Counted from the first letter of the stretch, positions 42,928 through 54,345 are shown. The stretch: DNA of 64,000 nt from Acanthosepion esculentum (GCA_964036315.1 OZ038500.1:55158925-55222924); one strand, 5' to 3'. Notes: generated from the sequence alone by a model not told the origin. Numbers and translations: made by a program.

Positions 42928-43083
42928 TAAAAGCAATAATATATTTGTTGGTAAAACTGATCAATATTAAGGATAGAGCGTATTGAATTATAAGATTGGA
43001 TAGTGAGGTCAATAGAGATTATATATATAGAGAGAAATATATATATAGATATATATATATGTATGTATATATATATATATGTA

Positions 43084-43119
<36 letters not shown>

Positions 43120-43135
43120 CGTGTGTATGTGTGTG
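42841..43135. repeat. (TA)n and (TG)n microsatellites around a short unique segment
   Basis: (TA)n at 42841-42925 and mixed TA/TG repeats at 43020-43135, separated by about 95 bases of AT-rich sequence. Open frames rich in YIYIYI here are repeat translations. Confidence 0.95.
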
Positions 43136-43139
43136 TATG

Positions 43140-43655
43140 TATTTAGGAAGAAATGCTTCTTTCATGCACGTTTCATTGAATATGAAAGACAAGTTGCTTG
43201 GATTTAGATTTTTATACAATTTCTCATGTGATCTTATAATTTTTTCTTTTCTTTCTTTCCGAGCGCTTTCAGCTATACATTTAGCCATTTTCAAGGTTGA
43301 AATATATTAAGTACCAACAAGAAATAGTTTGTTGCATGTATGTATTCATATAAGGTTTTCATTTTCAAAGCACGGCGAAAACATCATGTCGATGTTCATA
43401 GTTGATATTATTGAGTGTTTTTTTTTATTAATAAGGCTTCTATTATTTTTAGCATTTTTTTTACATGTAGACGATGCTATTATATTTGTGTTTTCAACAA
43501 GTATGTTACGAATAGGGTCAGATAGGTCTCCATGAATATTTAAATGAGACCTAATTGAGCTACGATCAGAAAGATGTAGTGTAAGTCTTCTTATCAAACA
43601 TGTTGTAGTGTGGACTATATAATCAAAGCACCTTGTCTGTCATATTCAATAAAAC

Positions 43656-43660
<5 letters not shown>
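43140..43660. other. AT-rich interspersed-repeat sequence, probable Penelope-like remnant
   Basis: No gene seen. On the minus strand, 43296-43261 reads a CTTGAAAATGGCTAAATG...GAAAGCGCTC pattern that resembles a decayed Penelope-type hammerhead core. The segment near 43150-43200 (minus) resembles 43630-43662 (plus) and 58190-58270 (plus). All carry a form of TGTCTTTCATATTCAAT followed by AAACGTGCAT, so they belong to one dispersed family. Confidence 0.45.

Positions 43661-43719
<59 letters not shown>
43660..43719. repeat. (TA)n microsatellite
   Basis: About 30 TA units, following a copy of the CATATTCAATAAAACGTGCA repeat end. Confidence 0.95.
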
Positions 43720-43722
<3 letters not shown>

Positions 43723-43842
43723 TATTCAGAATATCAAATATCATATTATCATAAGAGGCCAAAAAATAAAAATAAAAACAAAAATGTGGGACGCCTAGCG
43801 ATCGAAAATCGGGTAGCGTTGTTGTGAGAGATTTATTTTCCA

Positions 43843-43843
<1 letters not shown>

Positions 43844-43917
<74 letters not shown>
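43844..43917. repeat. (TA)n microsatellite
   Basis: About 36 TA units, immediately upstream of a fold-back element at 43918. Confidence 0.95.
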
Positions 43918-43920
<3 letters not shown>

Positions 43921-44045
43921 AATATTAACGAGCCAGGCACACCTACCTAGATTTCACCTAAACGGATCTTCAGAGTAGACTGGCTCGCCCGAAGATCCGT
44001 TTTGGTGAAACCTAGGTAGGTTTGCCAGGCTCGTTAGCATTTATT
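43918..44045. mobile_element. fold-back (hairpin) element of about 128 bp
   Basis: Two inverted arms of about 55 bp lie around a short spacer. The left arm contains TAACGAGCCAGGCACACC and ends ACGGATCTTC; the right arm starts GAAGATCCGT and ends GGCTCGTTAGCATTTATT. A few mismatches separate them. It has no coding capacity and abuts (TA)n on the left. This fits a non-autonomous hairpin or MITE-like element; the mobilising enzyme is unknown. Confidence 0.8.
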
Positions 44046-44453
44046 CTATTTACCGCTCTACTTAGCGTATTGAGCCCTCTACGTTTTTGTTGTCTTTATA
44101 CTCGCTTTGATTTTTTTCTTTGGACTAAGGACTTAAGATACTTGATTTTTTTCGCCTTCTTCTGATGATTTTAGTTATTTCTTTTTTTACTTCCAATTTT
44201 TTCCTCGAATACCAATTTGCCGTTATAGGGTCTACAAGTTGAGTCATCCGAGGTTCTTGGACTATAAAAATTATATATATATATATTTATTACATAATTG
44301 GTCAACATGTTATCTAAGATTTGAATATTACATCACAGAGATGATAACCATCACTAAAAGAACATACACGAGCTGGCTGTCTCATTTCACACACAGACAT
44401 TATGCGGGTGAACCGTCAGTAAGAGTTATCAGATTCCTGAGAGAAATAAGAGA
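44046..44453. other. AT-rich sequence without recognised gene
   Basis: Roughly 400 bases with T-rich stretches and a short TA run near 44275. No convincing protein, RNA or element boundary is seen. Confidence 0.5.
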
Positions 44454-44486
44454 TTCAATCGCCATATGGCACATATGGCGATTGAA
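44454..44486. repeat. 33-bp perfect palindrome
   Basis: Two 15-base arms (TTCAATCGCCATATG and its complement) surround GCA. The right arm also starts a longer inverted repeat with 46238-46268. Confidence 0.9.
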
Positions 44487-44503
44487 CCGCTTATTACAGT
44501 TAT

Positions 44504-44531
44504 TATATATATATATATATATAAAAACAAA

Positions 44532-44604
<73 letters not shown>

Positions 44605-44628
44605 ATAAATATAAAATATATAAACAAA

Positions 44629-44695
<67 letters not shown>
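44504..44695. repeat. (TA)n/(TG)n microsatellite cluster
   Basis: TA runs at about 44504-44522, 44536-44582 and 44632-44695, with (TG)n at 44583-44603. The phrase AACAAACCAATATATA occurs twice, showing local duplication. Confidence 0.95.
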
Positions 44696-44698
<3 letters not shown>

Positions 44699-44781
44699 TT
44701 TACGAAAAACTAGGAAATCCGTATGGGTAGACCCAAGGAGGATAAAATCCAGAGAGCTCAATATAAATCAGAGCTAATAAT

Positions 44782-46242
<1,461 letters not shown>

Positions 46243-46269
46243 CAACTGTAATAAGCTGTTCAATCGCCG

Positions 46270-46680
46270 TATTGAGAAACAATAGAAATTTTAAGTTGCA
46301 CTACAAACGCATGTGTATTTATTAATATATAGTTCATAGCTCTGTTTAAGTACATGAGCACTGGTTTGTTTGCAATATTAATTAAGTAAAATAAATATTT
46401 CTTCGCTTTATATTTTATATTTATTCATATTTTTATTTATATTTATATGCAAACCTATTATGCGTATATGTATGTAATGATCCGTTAGTATTTCATCCAA
46501 ATGAACCTTCTTAATATAACAAAAAAATACTAAAACTGATTCACATAGCTCTCAATGTTTTATTTAAGCAGAAAGTCTTTGAAACATAATGTATCATACA
46601 GCTGTCAAAGTATTTTTACCACCGTTGTCATTATTACTGTAATTATTATCTTTATATTAATGTTATGACAGAGAATATAA
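46270..46680. other. AT-rich sequence, nothing recognised
   Basis: About 410 bases of low-complexity AT-rich DNA between microsatellites. No reading frame or RNA signature is seen. Confidence 0.5.
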
Positions 46681-46687
46681 GAATATA

Positions 46688-46752
<65 letters not shown>

Positions 46753-46797
46753 TTCTCTCTCTTTTTCTCTCTCTCTCTATATATATATATAAATAAA

Positions 46798-46866
<69 letters not shown>
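46681..46866. repeat. (TA)n, (CT)n and (ATCT)n compound microsatellite
   Basis: TA run to about 46750, CT-rich to 46778, then about eleven ATCT units and another TA run. Confidence 0.95.
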
Positions 46867-46878
<12 letters not shown>

Positions 46879-47000
46879 TTACATACAACAGGAATTAACA
46901 TTACATATCGGTTATGATCATATCACCCGACAAGATTTTCAAGATTGCAAGATTTTCAAACTGGTCAATTTAACAAGAAGAAACCAAATCCTATTGTATG

Positions 47001-47002
<2 letters not shown>

Positions 47003-47096
<94 letters not shown>

Positions 47097-47120
47097 GTAT
47101 ATATATATGTATGTATATAG
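47003..47120. repeat. (TA)n-(CA)n-(TA)n compound microsatellite
   Basis: TA units to 47062, CA units at 47063-47080, then TA/TG units. Confidence 0.95.
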
Positions 47121-47460
47121 TGGACTCTCCCGTCGTATTCGACATAAGAGAGTCAAGCAGATTAGTTCTTAGGAACCGACAGCCCGACACCAGCAGATAT
47201 GATTTGATTATAATGGTGAAGGTCTCGTGCAGGAATATCCACACTTTTTGAAGACCTGGTGCAATACATGCCACAAGGTCCCCAAACGACCCTCCGCAGG
47301 TTTTAAATTCGGAGTTGTCCTTCTCCTAGACCAGTTGCGATCCAAGGCTATAGAACTCAATCTGTCCTGCTATTTACTCATATCTGGAGGGAGAAGTGTA
47401 TTAATACCTTTCCTAAGGGTATTAGCGCGTACGTGAATGCAATGGTTTCGAATGGAATTC
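47121..47460. other. unidentified interspersed segment of mixed composition
   Basis: Less AT-rich than its surroundings and bounded by microsatellites on both sides. CTCCCGTCGTATTCGACATA near 47127 resembles CACCTGTCGAATTCGACGTA near 59275, so part of it is repeated. A 69-codon open frame (47227-47436) has no recognisable domain and is not called as a gene. Confidence 0.4.
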
Positions 47461-47474
47461 GATCTATCTATCTA

Positions 47475-47527
<53 letters not shown>
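47461..47527. repeat. (ATCT)n/(TA)n microsatellite
   Basis: About four ATCT units followed by about 25 TA units. Confidence 0.95.
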
Positions 47528-47530
<3 letters not shown>

Positions 47531-47840
47531 GAGTGAGAGAAAGAGGCAATAAGAAATTAAACACAGAAGATTCAATAAATTTTGCTTGATTGATTCATTT
47601 TCTAAGGATTATCAAGCCTTTGCAGCATATTTAAAGTCAGAAAATATTTTTAGAGTGAAAAAAATTTTTGGTGAGACAACAATGTTTTAATCATACAAAT
47701 TTTACCAATTAAACCAAAGCTGTGGTAAAACAGGTGAAATCATATATTTTCTAAGGTAATTTAACAGGCCCAATGGGAATTAGAACTCTGCTCTCCGATC
47801 AAAAATTCCGATCAAATATTTATTAGCCCATCCGCACATC
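47528..47840. other. AT-rich sequence adjoining the 5S-like pseudogene
   Basis: On the minus strand this follows the 5S-like sequence. It may be the body of a 5S-derived element or unrelated flank. It contains a repeated ATTTTTGATCGGA/GATCGGAATTT motif near 47800. No gene is seen. Confidence 0.4.
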
Positions 47841-47841
47841 C

Positions 47842-47960
47842 AACCGTACAGCACATGGTATTCCCAGTCCGTAACCCTTCTAGGAACTGACCAGGCTCAA
47901 CGTTGCTTAACTTCGGTGATTTTACGGGAACCAATGTTTGAACACGATATGGCCGCAAGC
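47842..47960 (-). pseudogene. 5S rRNA-like pseudogene or 5S-derived SINE head
   Basis: On the minus strand the segment starts GCTTGCGGCCATATCG and ends GGGAATACCATGTGCTGTAC. It contains the strongly conserved ATCACCGAAGTTAAGCAACG and GCCTGGTCAG blocks of animal 5S rRNA. The length (about 118 bases) equals a full gene. The internal promoter C-box region is diverged (CTAGAAGGGTTACGGACTGGG). No T-run terminator follows, so transcription as normal 5S rRNA is unlikely. A 5S-derived SINE (SINE3 type) is the alternative. Confidence 0.85.
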
Positions 47961-48027
47961 ACCCAAATTCTGAAGAGGTCAAGAGAATAATGTAAACGTC
48001 AAGGAAAGTAAAGACATGAATTAAAAA

Positions 48028-48090
48028 AAAAAATCCATCTCACCCCAAGCAAGGCAGTAATGCCATTAAGACACAAGGGGTTGCATAAAA
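48028..48090 (-). mobile_element. 3' tail of a Jockey/CR1-type LINE
   Basis: The minus strand reads GCCTTGCTTGGGGTGA followed by a T-rich run. This is the same terminal motif as at 49008-49023 (plus), 52140-52160 (minus) and 53484-53500 (plus). Only the last 60 bases remain. Confidence 0.65.
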
Positions 48091-48099
48091 AATTGGAAG

Positions 48100-48100
<1 letters not shown>

Positions 48101-48176
<76 letters not shown>
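48101..48176. repeat. (TA)n microsatellite
   Basis: About 38 TA units. Confidence 0.97.
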
Positions 48177-48179
<3 letters not shown>

Positions 48180-48246
48180 AGGTAATAGACCCGTTGGTAT
48201 ATAATCCAGGTGGATCCTAGTAGTATCAGATATTAAAACTGATCCA

Positions 48247-48375
48247 CAGAGAGAGAGAGAGAGAAAGAAAGAGAAAGACAGAGAGAGAGAGAAAGAGAGA
48301 TAGAAAGAGAGAGAGAGAAAGAAAGAGAGAGAAAAAGAGAGAGAGAAAGAGAGAGAGACAGACAGACAGACTCTG
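48247..48375. repeat. (GA)n purine-rich microsatellite
   Basis: GA and GAAA units with a short GACA run at the end. Leucine/serine-rich minus-strand frames here are translations of the repeat. Confidence 0.95.
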
Positions 48376-48420
48376 AAACAGACTATAACCATATGACGTA
48401 ATTTTGTATTTTTTGCTCTA

Positions 48421-48431
48421 TAATATATATA

Positions 48432-48466
<35 letters not shown>
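48421..48466. repeat. (TA)n tract running into LINE codons
   Basis: The TA run ends exactly where the LINE reading frame would read YIYK, at the 5' end of the 48467-49030 LINE fragment. Confidence 0.9.
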
Positions 48467-48469
<3 letters not shown>

Positions 48470-49030
48470 AATCAACCATTCGCCCTTGCATGGAGTATTG
48501 CTGCCATATATGGTCTGGGGCCCCTTCTGTTTGCCTCAGGGTTCTTGATAAGATCCAGAGACGGGTTTGCAACGTGTTTGGCCCTGATCTGGCATCTCGT
48601 CTGCAGTCGCTCTCTCACAGACGCGATGTTGCCTCTCTCTGTCTTTTTTACAAATACTTTCACAGTAATTGCTCGATGAGCTGCTCTCGCTGGTTCCCAG
48701 ACTTCATGAATTCAAGCGTCCTACAAGGCTGGCATCCCGCTCCCACCCCCTCACTGTTGAATCTGTTAAATGTAGCCGTCTCTTCTACTCTAATAGCTTC
48801 ATATCTCGAACCTCTCGCCTGTGGAACTCCCTTCCTTATTCCTGTTTCCCTGACAACTATAATCTCCAACTATTCAAACGTTATGTCAATCGACATCTCC
48901 AGTTGCATTGATCTATCCACTATCCTTCTCCACACCCTTTCTTCTATCACTCCTATCTGCTGTTGCTCCAAATCTTCTGTAACCCCGTCCGTCCTAGTGG
49001 CTTCCCGCCTTGCTTGGGGTGAAATGCTTA
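48467..49030 (+). pseudogene. Jockey/CR1-type LINE, C-terminal end of the reverse-transcriptase ORF and 3' tail
   Basis: The translation starts KSTIRPCMEYCCHIWSGAP and continues with LDKIQRRVCNVFGPDLASR, SLSHRRDVASLCLFYKYF. After a one-base frameshift near 48676 it reads DELLSLVPRLHEFKRPTR, SRTSRLWNSLP and NLQLFKRYVNRHL, and stops near 48911. This order is typical of the region C-terminal to the reverse transcriptase in Jockey/CR1-superfamily LINEs. It is followed by a C/T-rich 3' UTR ending in GCCTTGCTTGGGGTGA. The upstream catalytic domain is missing (5' truncation), so it is a dead copy. Confidence 0.88.
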
Positions 49031-49417
49031 AATATAATAATGTTCTAAAATGCCTATAAAAACCACAGTTTTCACGCTTTAATGTGCGATTGACGTTGAC
49101 ATTCCAACATAAAAGAAAGATATTCCATAATGGATAACTTTCACGTTCTAATGAACGCTAAAGCATAACTGGCAGCCGTTGCATTACGACGCCAAAGAAA
49201 AAAAATCTAACGGAAAGGTACACATAGTTTTGCCTTTACTAGTTGCACACCTGATGATGATATCAGAAAGTAATGGAAAGTACTTGGCAAAACAAGTGCT
49301 TTTCTCTGTTACAGTGCATTTCTTGCCTAATTTGATTGTAATATACGGGAAATATTCGTGAATATGAAAGGATTATAATAAAAATAAGCAGACATAATAT
49401 TTGCAATTTATTCAATC

Positions 49418-49420
<3 letters not shown>
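49031..49420 (+). repeat. 390-bp dispersed repeat, copy 1
   Basis: Nearly identical to 56196-56567 over its whole length, with a few substitutions and a 14-base block (GTTGCATTACGACG) missing from the other copy. Both end at AATCAAT followed by (TA)n. No protein is recognised. It contains CTGATGATGATATCAGAAAG at about 49251. Whether it belongs to the adjacent LINE is unclear, because copy 2 has no LINE next to it. Confidence 0.9.
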
Positions 49421-49454
<34 letters not shown>

Positions 49455-49550
49455 GGAGAGAGAGAGAGGGAGAGAGAGGGTGAGATATATATATATATAT
49501 ATATATAGATAGATAGATAGATAGATAGAGATATATAGATAGATAGATAG
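49420..49550. repeat. (TA)n, (GA)n and (GATA)n compound microsatellite
   Basis: TA, then GA/GGGA, then TA, then GATA units, ending near 49550. Confidence 0.95.
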
Positions 49551-49957
49551 GAAACTAGTACACTAATACACCTAGAGATTAAAATGGTGAATGAAAGAAT
49601 TTTAGTAAGCATTATGCCGAGTGGATAACATTTTTCCCCCTGACCAATGCGTTGTACTAACGACCGAGGAATGACGATGTAGAAATTCTTACAAAAAAGC
49701 AAAAGAAATTATGTTAAAGAAATACGAGGTAACAAGTTAATGATGACATTAGTTCGTCTAAGAAATTTGAACAGATACTTACCAAAGGTACAACGACGAT
49801 CTGGGAGATGCCATAAAAAGCAACAGATATTTAGATGAAAGTTATAATAGTATAACATTAATAATAATGAATGATGCTCCAAATAAGTTGTTCTATATGA
49901 TTATTTTATAAACATAAAATGGTGACACGAAGTTTAGGATGAAAAGTATATAAATAT
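49551..49957. other. AT-rich sequence, nothing recognised
   Basis: About 400 bases. A minus-strand frame extends from the microsatellite into it without a recognisable domain. Confidence 0.45.
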
Positions 49958-51104
49958 ATACGTTTTTGAAACGGTATCGCCTAAAGCTATCGCTGTAAAG
50001 GCACTAAGACAAAAGTGGTTACAGGGTGTGGACGAATTAGGAACAGAAACATTAATCATGAGCGGAAAGAGAAAAGTGTAATCAGGAGGACAGTAGATAG
50101 CGCTTGACATTGCATTTAAATTTTTACAGATTAAAGTTGGCTGGAAAGCACAGAGCCGGAAAGGAGTTCCACAAGCGAGAAAAAAAATTGTTATCATAGA
50201 CTATACGGCTACGTCTAGCCAGCTCAGCTGTAAATTGATGAGATCTTACCGCCAGTCTAGTTCTGCCCTGAAATTCCTAAAGTCTAGGCACCATAGCGAA
50301 GAACTCACCCGAAAAATTACCATGAAAGTATTTATAGAAAAGACAGAGAAATAACCTTACGACAATGGGAAAGTGACTGAAGTCGGGCCGCCAGATCAGG
50401 ACCAATAACTTTGCTGATTCTTCTTTAGAAGCTCTAGGTAAATAAGCAGGGGCGCTGGACGATGTGTGGCAGTAATATTCTAAGCATAGACGAGTACTAG
50501 ATATATAAATATTTAAAGACATTTATGATATGTTTAACGTTCTTTTCATAGATACAAGTATTTAAGCAAATGCTCTGTTTTATAATAAACAGTATTAAAT
50601 ACTTGTATCTATAAAAAGTACGTTAAACATATCATAAATGTCTTTAAATAAATTGTCGGACTTTGTCCAATTCAAAAATACATATAAATATATAAAATCA
50701 ATTCTGGAGAGTAAAATTGTCCGACGCGACACAGTGAACCGACTTTCTTAGCAGCTAACCTAGCAATGGATTCAAAATAGTCTTTCCACTTTATGTCAGC
50801 TCAGAACGTTAGCTCGAGTAGGCGCAACGAGCCACTTTCATGGAGGTTAACAGCCATATGCTGACGGAAGGCAGAGACAGGTGTCTCAGATCATTAATAG
50901 AGAGAAGTTTAGTATTGGAGGTGTTAAAATTAACAAACCATATTTTGTTGTAGTTAACGACGGACTTGAGGTCGTATTGGACATCGGCTACCATTTTGAC
51001 GGATTGATCAGCCTTACTATCTAGACAGGAGTAAATGGTTGTCAGCGTAGATGCCAAGTTAAGAGCTGATGTCATCGGGAAGGTCATCAGTGAAAATTAA
51101 AAAC
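49958..51104 (-). pseudogene. Jockey/CR1-type LINE fragment, reverse-transcriptase end to 3' tail
   Basis: Read on the minus strand from the assembly gap downward. DDVTIYSCLD-like sequence and NKIWFVNFNTSNTKLLSIN (near 50.9-51.05 kb) follow the YADD region of the reverse transcriptase. Next come KWKDYFESIARLAAKKVGSL and SPELILYIY (near 50.69-50.80 kb). After an insertion (50513-50691) the frame resumes as STRLCLEYYCHTSSSAP, then FYKYFHGNFSGEF and LVPRL-type sequence. The 3' UTR follows to about 49958. The element is the same family as 48467-49030 but more decayed, with several frameshifts. Its 5' part disappears into the gap. Confidence 0.85.
50503..50691. mobile_element. fold-back element inserted in the LINE with a 10-bp target duplication
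   Basis: Left arm from about 50511 (ATTTAAAGACATTTATGATA) and right arm ending near 50650 (TATCATAAATGTCTTTAAAT) are nearly perfect complements of about 55 bases around a 25-30-base loop. A smaller hairpin (GGACTTTGTCC with AATT ends) follows at 50650-50672. ATATAAATAT occurs at 50503-50512 and 50682-50691 and is the likely target-site duplication. The host LINE coding sequence resumes on each side. Confidence 0.78.
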
Positions 51105-51304
51105 NNNNNNNNNNNNNNNNNNNNNNNNNNNNNNNNNNNNNNNNNNNNNNNNNNNNNNNNNNNNNNNNNNNNNNNNNNNNNNNNNNNNNNNNNNNNNNNN
51201 NNNNNNNNNNNNNNNNNNNNNNNNNNNNNNNNNNNNNNNNNNNNNNNNNNNNNNNNNNNNNNNNNNNNNNNNNNNNNNNNNNNNNNNNNNNNNNNNNNNN
51301 NNNN
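51105..51304. other. assembly gap of 200 N
   Basis: Exactly 200 unknown bases. Open frames crossing it are meaningless. Confidence 1.
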
Positions 51305-51445
51305 CCTCCTAAAGAACAACACAAAAAACAAATGAAATAGTAAATGATGAGAGACGTTAATGAGACGTAGACATTATGCGGAAAATATTCAACTGAATGG
51401 AAAACAAGAACGAAATAACATATGTACATAGTGAATAGAACACAC

Positions 51446-51528
51446 TATCTATCTATCTATCTATCTACATCTTTTTCTTCCCACCTCTCTCTCTCTATGT
51501 ATTTATCTATCACAACATGTTTCTTCCT

Positions 51529-51586
<58 letters not shown>
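51446..51586. repeat. (TATC)n microsatellite
   Basis: A short run near 51446-51468, CT-rich sequence, then about fourteen TATC units at 51530-51586. Confidence 0.95.
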
Positions 51587-52135
51587 AAGCTGATCATATC
51601 TATCACAGTTTTAAAAGGTTTCCAGTAAAAAAAAAAAACAGTTTTGACTTATGTGCTCAGATTCTAGTTTTAAAGAATGCTAGGAACTTTTACAAACATC
51701 TACTATAAAGTTTGTCTAAGTCTGGCACAAGACTACACTAAAAGAACGTTAGTTATTATAGAACGTGTATTCATTTGTAAGACAAGCATAGTGCACAGCC
51801 TGTGCTGAAAATAATTTCCTCTCTTATGTACCATCTCCTTTAAGGACGTGGACTATCAAAGATCTTCACAACTCTCTCTTTTTAGTTGCTATTAATATCT
51901 GTGCCCCCCTCACCATCCCTCTTTATCCTTGTTTTACCATGAATTCACCCAAACAACGAGTCCATATTTTTATCCTGCTTCTTCGTCAGTAAGACCTCTG
52001 ATCTGGAGAGAAGATATTTTGAGAAGCTGGTGCTACCACACCGAGTCACGGTGAACCGGGGAACAGCAGCAATTAAGCTTAAGATATGGTCAAATAGTGA
52101 ACCTTGAAACAAAAATCAGAACATACCTAGTCTTT
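51587..52135. other. sequence without recognised gene
   Basis: About 550 bases of mixed composition. No domain or RNA signature is recognised. Confidence 0.45.
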
Positions 52136-52285
52136 TTTTTTAAGCAAGTCACCCCAAGCAAGGCGGGAGTGCCACTAACACAAAGGGAGTTACAGAGAGT
52201 GAGAGTTAAAGTAAAGAGGAGTGTTTGGGAAAAGGATAAGAGAAGGGCAGTGATCAAGGTCAAGGCATCAGAAGTTGTCGACTGA
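52136..52285 (-). mobile_element. 3' tail of a Jockey/CR1-type LINE, minus orientation
   Basis: Reverse complement of 53360-53516 with modest divergence. It runs on the minus strand from GTCGACAACTTCTGATGCCTTG to GCCTTGCTTGGGGTGACTTG. Only the last 150 bases of the element are present. Confidence 0.8.
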
Positions 52286-52398
52286 TTAGGTGTTACATGC
52301 TAGTTCAACACTCTTCTAAATTTTCAGGGTAAATAATAAAAATACATTTTATAGTAATATTACAATATTAATGCATTTTTATAAATATATAAAAAAAA

Positions 52399-52484
52399 AA
52401 TAATGACCAACAATACATTTTCATAATAAAATGACTAACAATATTTTTTTATAATAAAATGACCATCAATATATTTTGTAGTAA
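52399..52484. repeat. 28-bp minisatellite, three copies
   Basis: Three diverged tandem units of TAAAATGACCAACAATATA type, each ending in a T-rich stretch plus ATAA or GTAG. Confidence 0.7.
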
Positions 52485-52499
52485 AATTGAAGATATATA

Positions 52500-53020
52500 A
52501 AGATTATCATTACAAAAAACCCCAAAAAAACAAAAAAAATCAATTTGCTATGATTATCTCATTTCTTGTAAGGATAAACAAGTTTTCTCTCACTCGATCG
52601 ATTTTGTCAGGTTATTTGGTCAAAAGAAATGCAACTAAGTAATTATAATTTAATCATGAAAAAATCTCATTCTCTTGAATTAATTTCAAAGTTTCAATTT
52701 TCATATTTAGATTTCGGCATTAAATAACCCATAGAGGTGTTGATATGCCGCTAAACAAAATCAACCAAACAACCAAGTTTTCCTGCTTCTCTTGCCTCTG
52801 TTATGTGTTGTGAGAATGAAATTCCCCAAACCTTCTTTCCTCATTGTCTATCACCAAATTTCCGGCTACTTCTTACAGTTTGTAACTATAAGTTTCCTTG
52901 TGGTTCGTACTGAACTTACTCGTCGCTCGAGTGTTCAGTCTGCGGCATTCTCAGTTTTCATTGACAGAATCACATCTCTGTGGTTTCAAGCCTCTTTTTA
53001 CTTATGAAGAAATTGTCCAC
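52500..53020. other. AT-rich sequence leading into LINE fragment
   Basis: No gene recognised. Two plus-strand open frames (52792-53007 and the start of 52898-53122) show no domain before the LINE match begins near 53025. Confidence 0.45.
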
Positions 53021-53024
53021 ACAT

Positions 53025-53520
53025 TCGTTATCAAACGGATATGCAACGTGATTGGTCCTGATCTCGCATCCGGTCTACAGTCACTATCTCACAGACGTGC
53101 TGTGGCTTCCATCTGTCTATGATACAAGTACTTTCATGGCAACTGCTTCGACAAGCTACTTTCACTGGTTCCCAAACTGCGTGAATTTAAGCGTGCTACT
53201 AGGTTGGCATTTCGGTCACACCCTTACACTGTCGAAACGACTAAATGTAGCTATCTCTTCTACTCCAACAGCGTCTAATCCCGCACCTCCCGTCAGTGGA
53301 ACTCTCTTCCTTTCACTTGCTTCCCTGGTAGCTATAATCTTCAAGTATTCAAATGTAATGTCAGTCGACATCTTCTGATGCCTTGACCTTGATCCCTGTT
53401 CTTCTCTATATCCTTTTCCCAAACACTTCTCTTTACTCTTGCTCTCGCTCTCTGTAACCCCTTGTGTGCTAGTGGCACTCCTGCATTGCTTGGGGTGATT
53501 TGCTTAAAAGAAAAGATTTG
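53025..53520 (+). pseudogene. Jockey/CR1-type LINE 3' fragment
   Basis: The translation reads IKRICNVIGPDLASGLQSL, SHRRAVASICL-stop-YKYF, then after a frameshift SLVPKLREFKRATRLAF and WNSLPFTCFPGSYNLQVF. It then has a C/T-rich tail ending GCATTGCTTGGGGTGATTTG. Closely related to 48467-49030 but more truncated at the 5' end. Stops and frameshifts make it inactive. Confidence 0.87.
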
Positions 53521-53735
53521 GTATTACATGGTAGTTCAATACGCTTCTAATTTTTCAGGGTATTTTCCTATATTTTAAGACTTTGCATTGTTTCTATACG
53601 TCTTCAGGTTTCTGTGTGACATTTTTATAGTGTTACATACCCAGATAGATGTGTGTTCCTGCTTTATATTGACATCCCCAATACGTAACTTACAACATGG
53701 GCAGCCTCTTTTGCTGGCAATTATGCATTGTGTCT

Positions 53736-53738
<3 letters not shown>

Positions 53739-53791
<53 letters not shown>
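53739..53791. repeat. (ATT)n microsatellite
   Basis: About 17 ATT units. Confidence 0.97.
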
Positions 53792-53869
53792 GTATAATTT
53801 TATTCATTGCTTTTGTTAAGCAGGATCCTTGGTCTATACAATGTACTCCATGTGTACTTTTTGAACGGT

Positions 53870-54065
<196 letters not shown>

Positions 54066-54149
54066 GACAGGGTGAGAGCAGATATACAAAGTTAATGTAA
54101 TTAATGTATTATTTTTCGAGAAAGTTCTTGTTAAACAGTATTTAAATAC

Positions 54150-54345
54150 ATTTTGTGGCAACGGAGATGTAGTGCTACAGAAGGATGCTGAGGATACAAT
54201 GGGAAGTATGTGAGTACGCAAGAGGTATTAATGAAGATGGTATCATAAAGGACGATTATAAATAAAACCAAAAAGATTCACTTGAAATTTCTGGGACACA
54301 TAATGAGAAAAAACATCTAGAAAATTTGACACACACAGGCTATAT
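54150..54345 (+). pseudogene. RTE-type LINE C-terminal fragment
   Basis: The translation includes ATEM-stop-CYRRMLRIQW near 54157-54205. In another frame it continues as FLGHIMRKN-like sequence (CTGGGACACATAATGAGAAA near 54290). Both are standard parts of the region downstream of the reverse transcriptase in RTE LINEs and correspond to 62261-62290 and beyond on the minus strand. A SINE-like unit follows directly. Confidence 0.75.

Noticed and set aside
48066..48572. 168-codon minus-strand frame with LSLSFSLS repeats
   Set aside because: It is composed of (TA)n and (GA)n repeats.
51059..51429. Open frames spanning the N run
   Set aside because: They exist only because the assembly gap has no stop codons.
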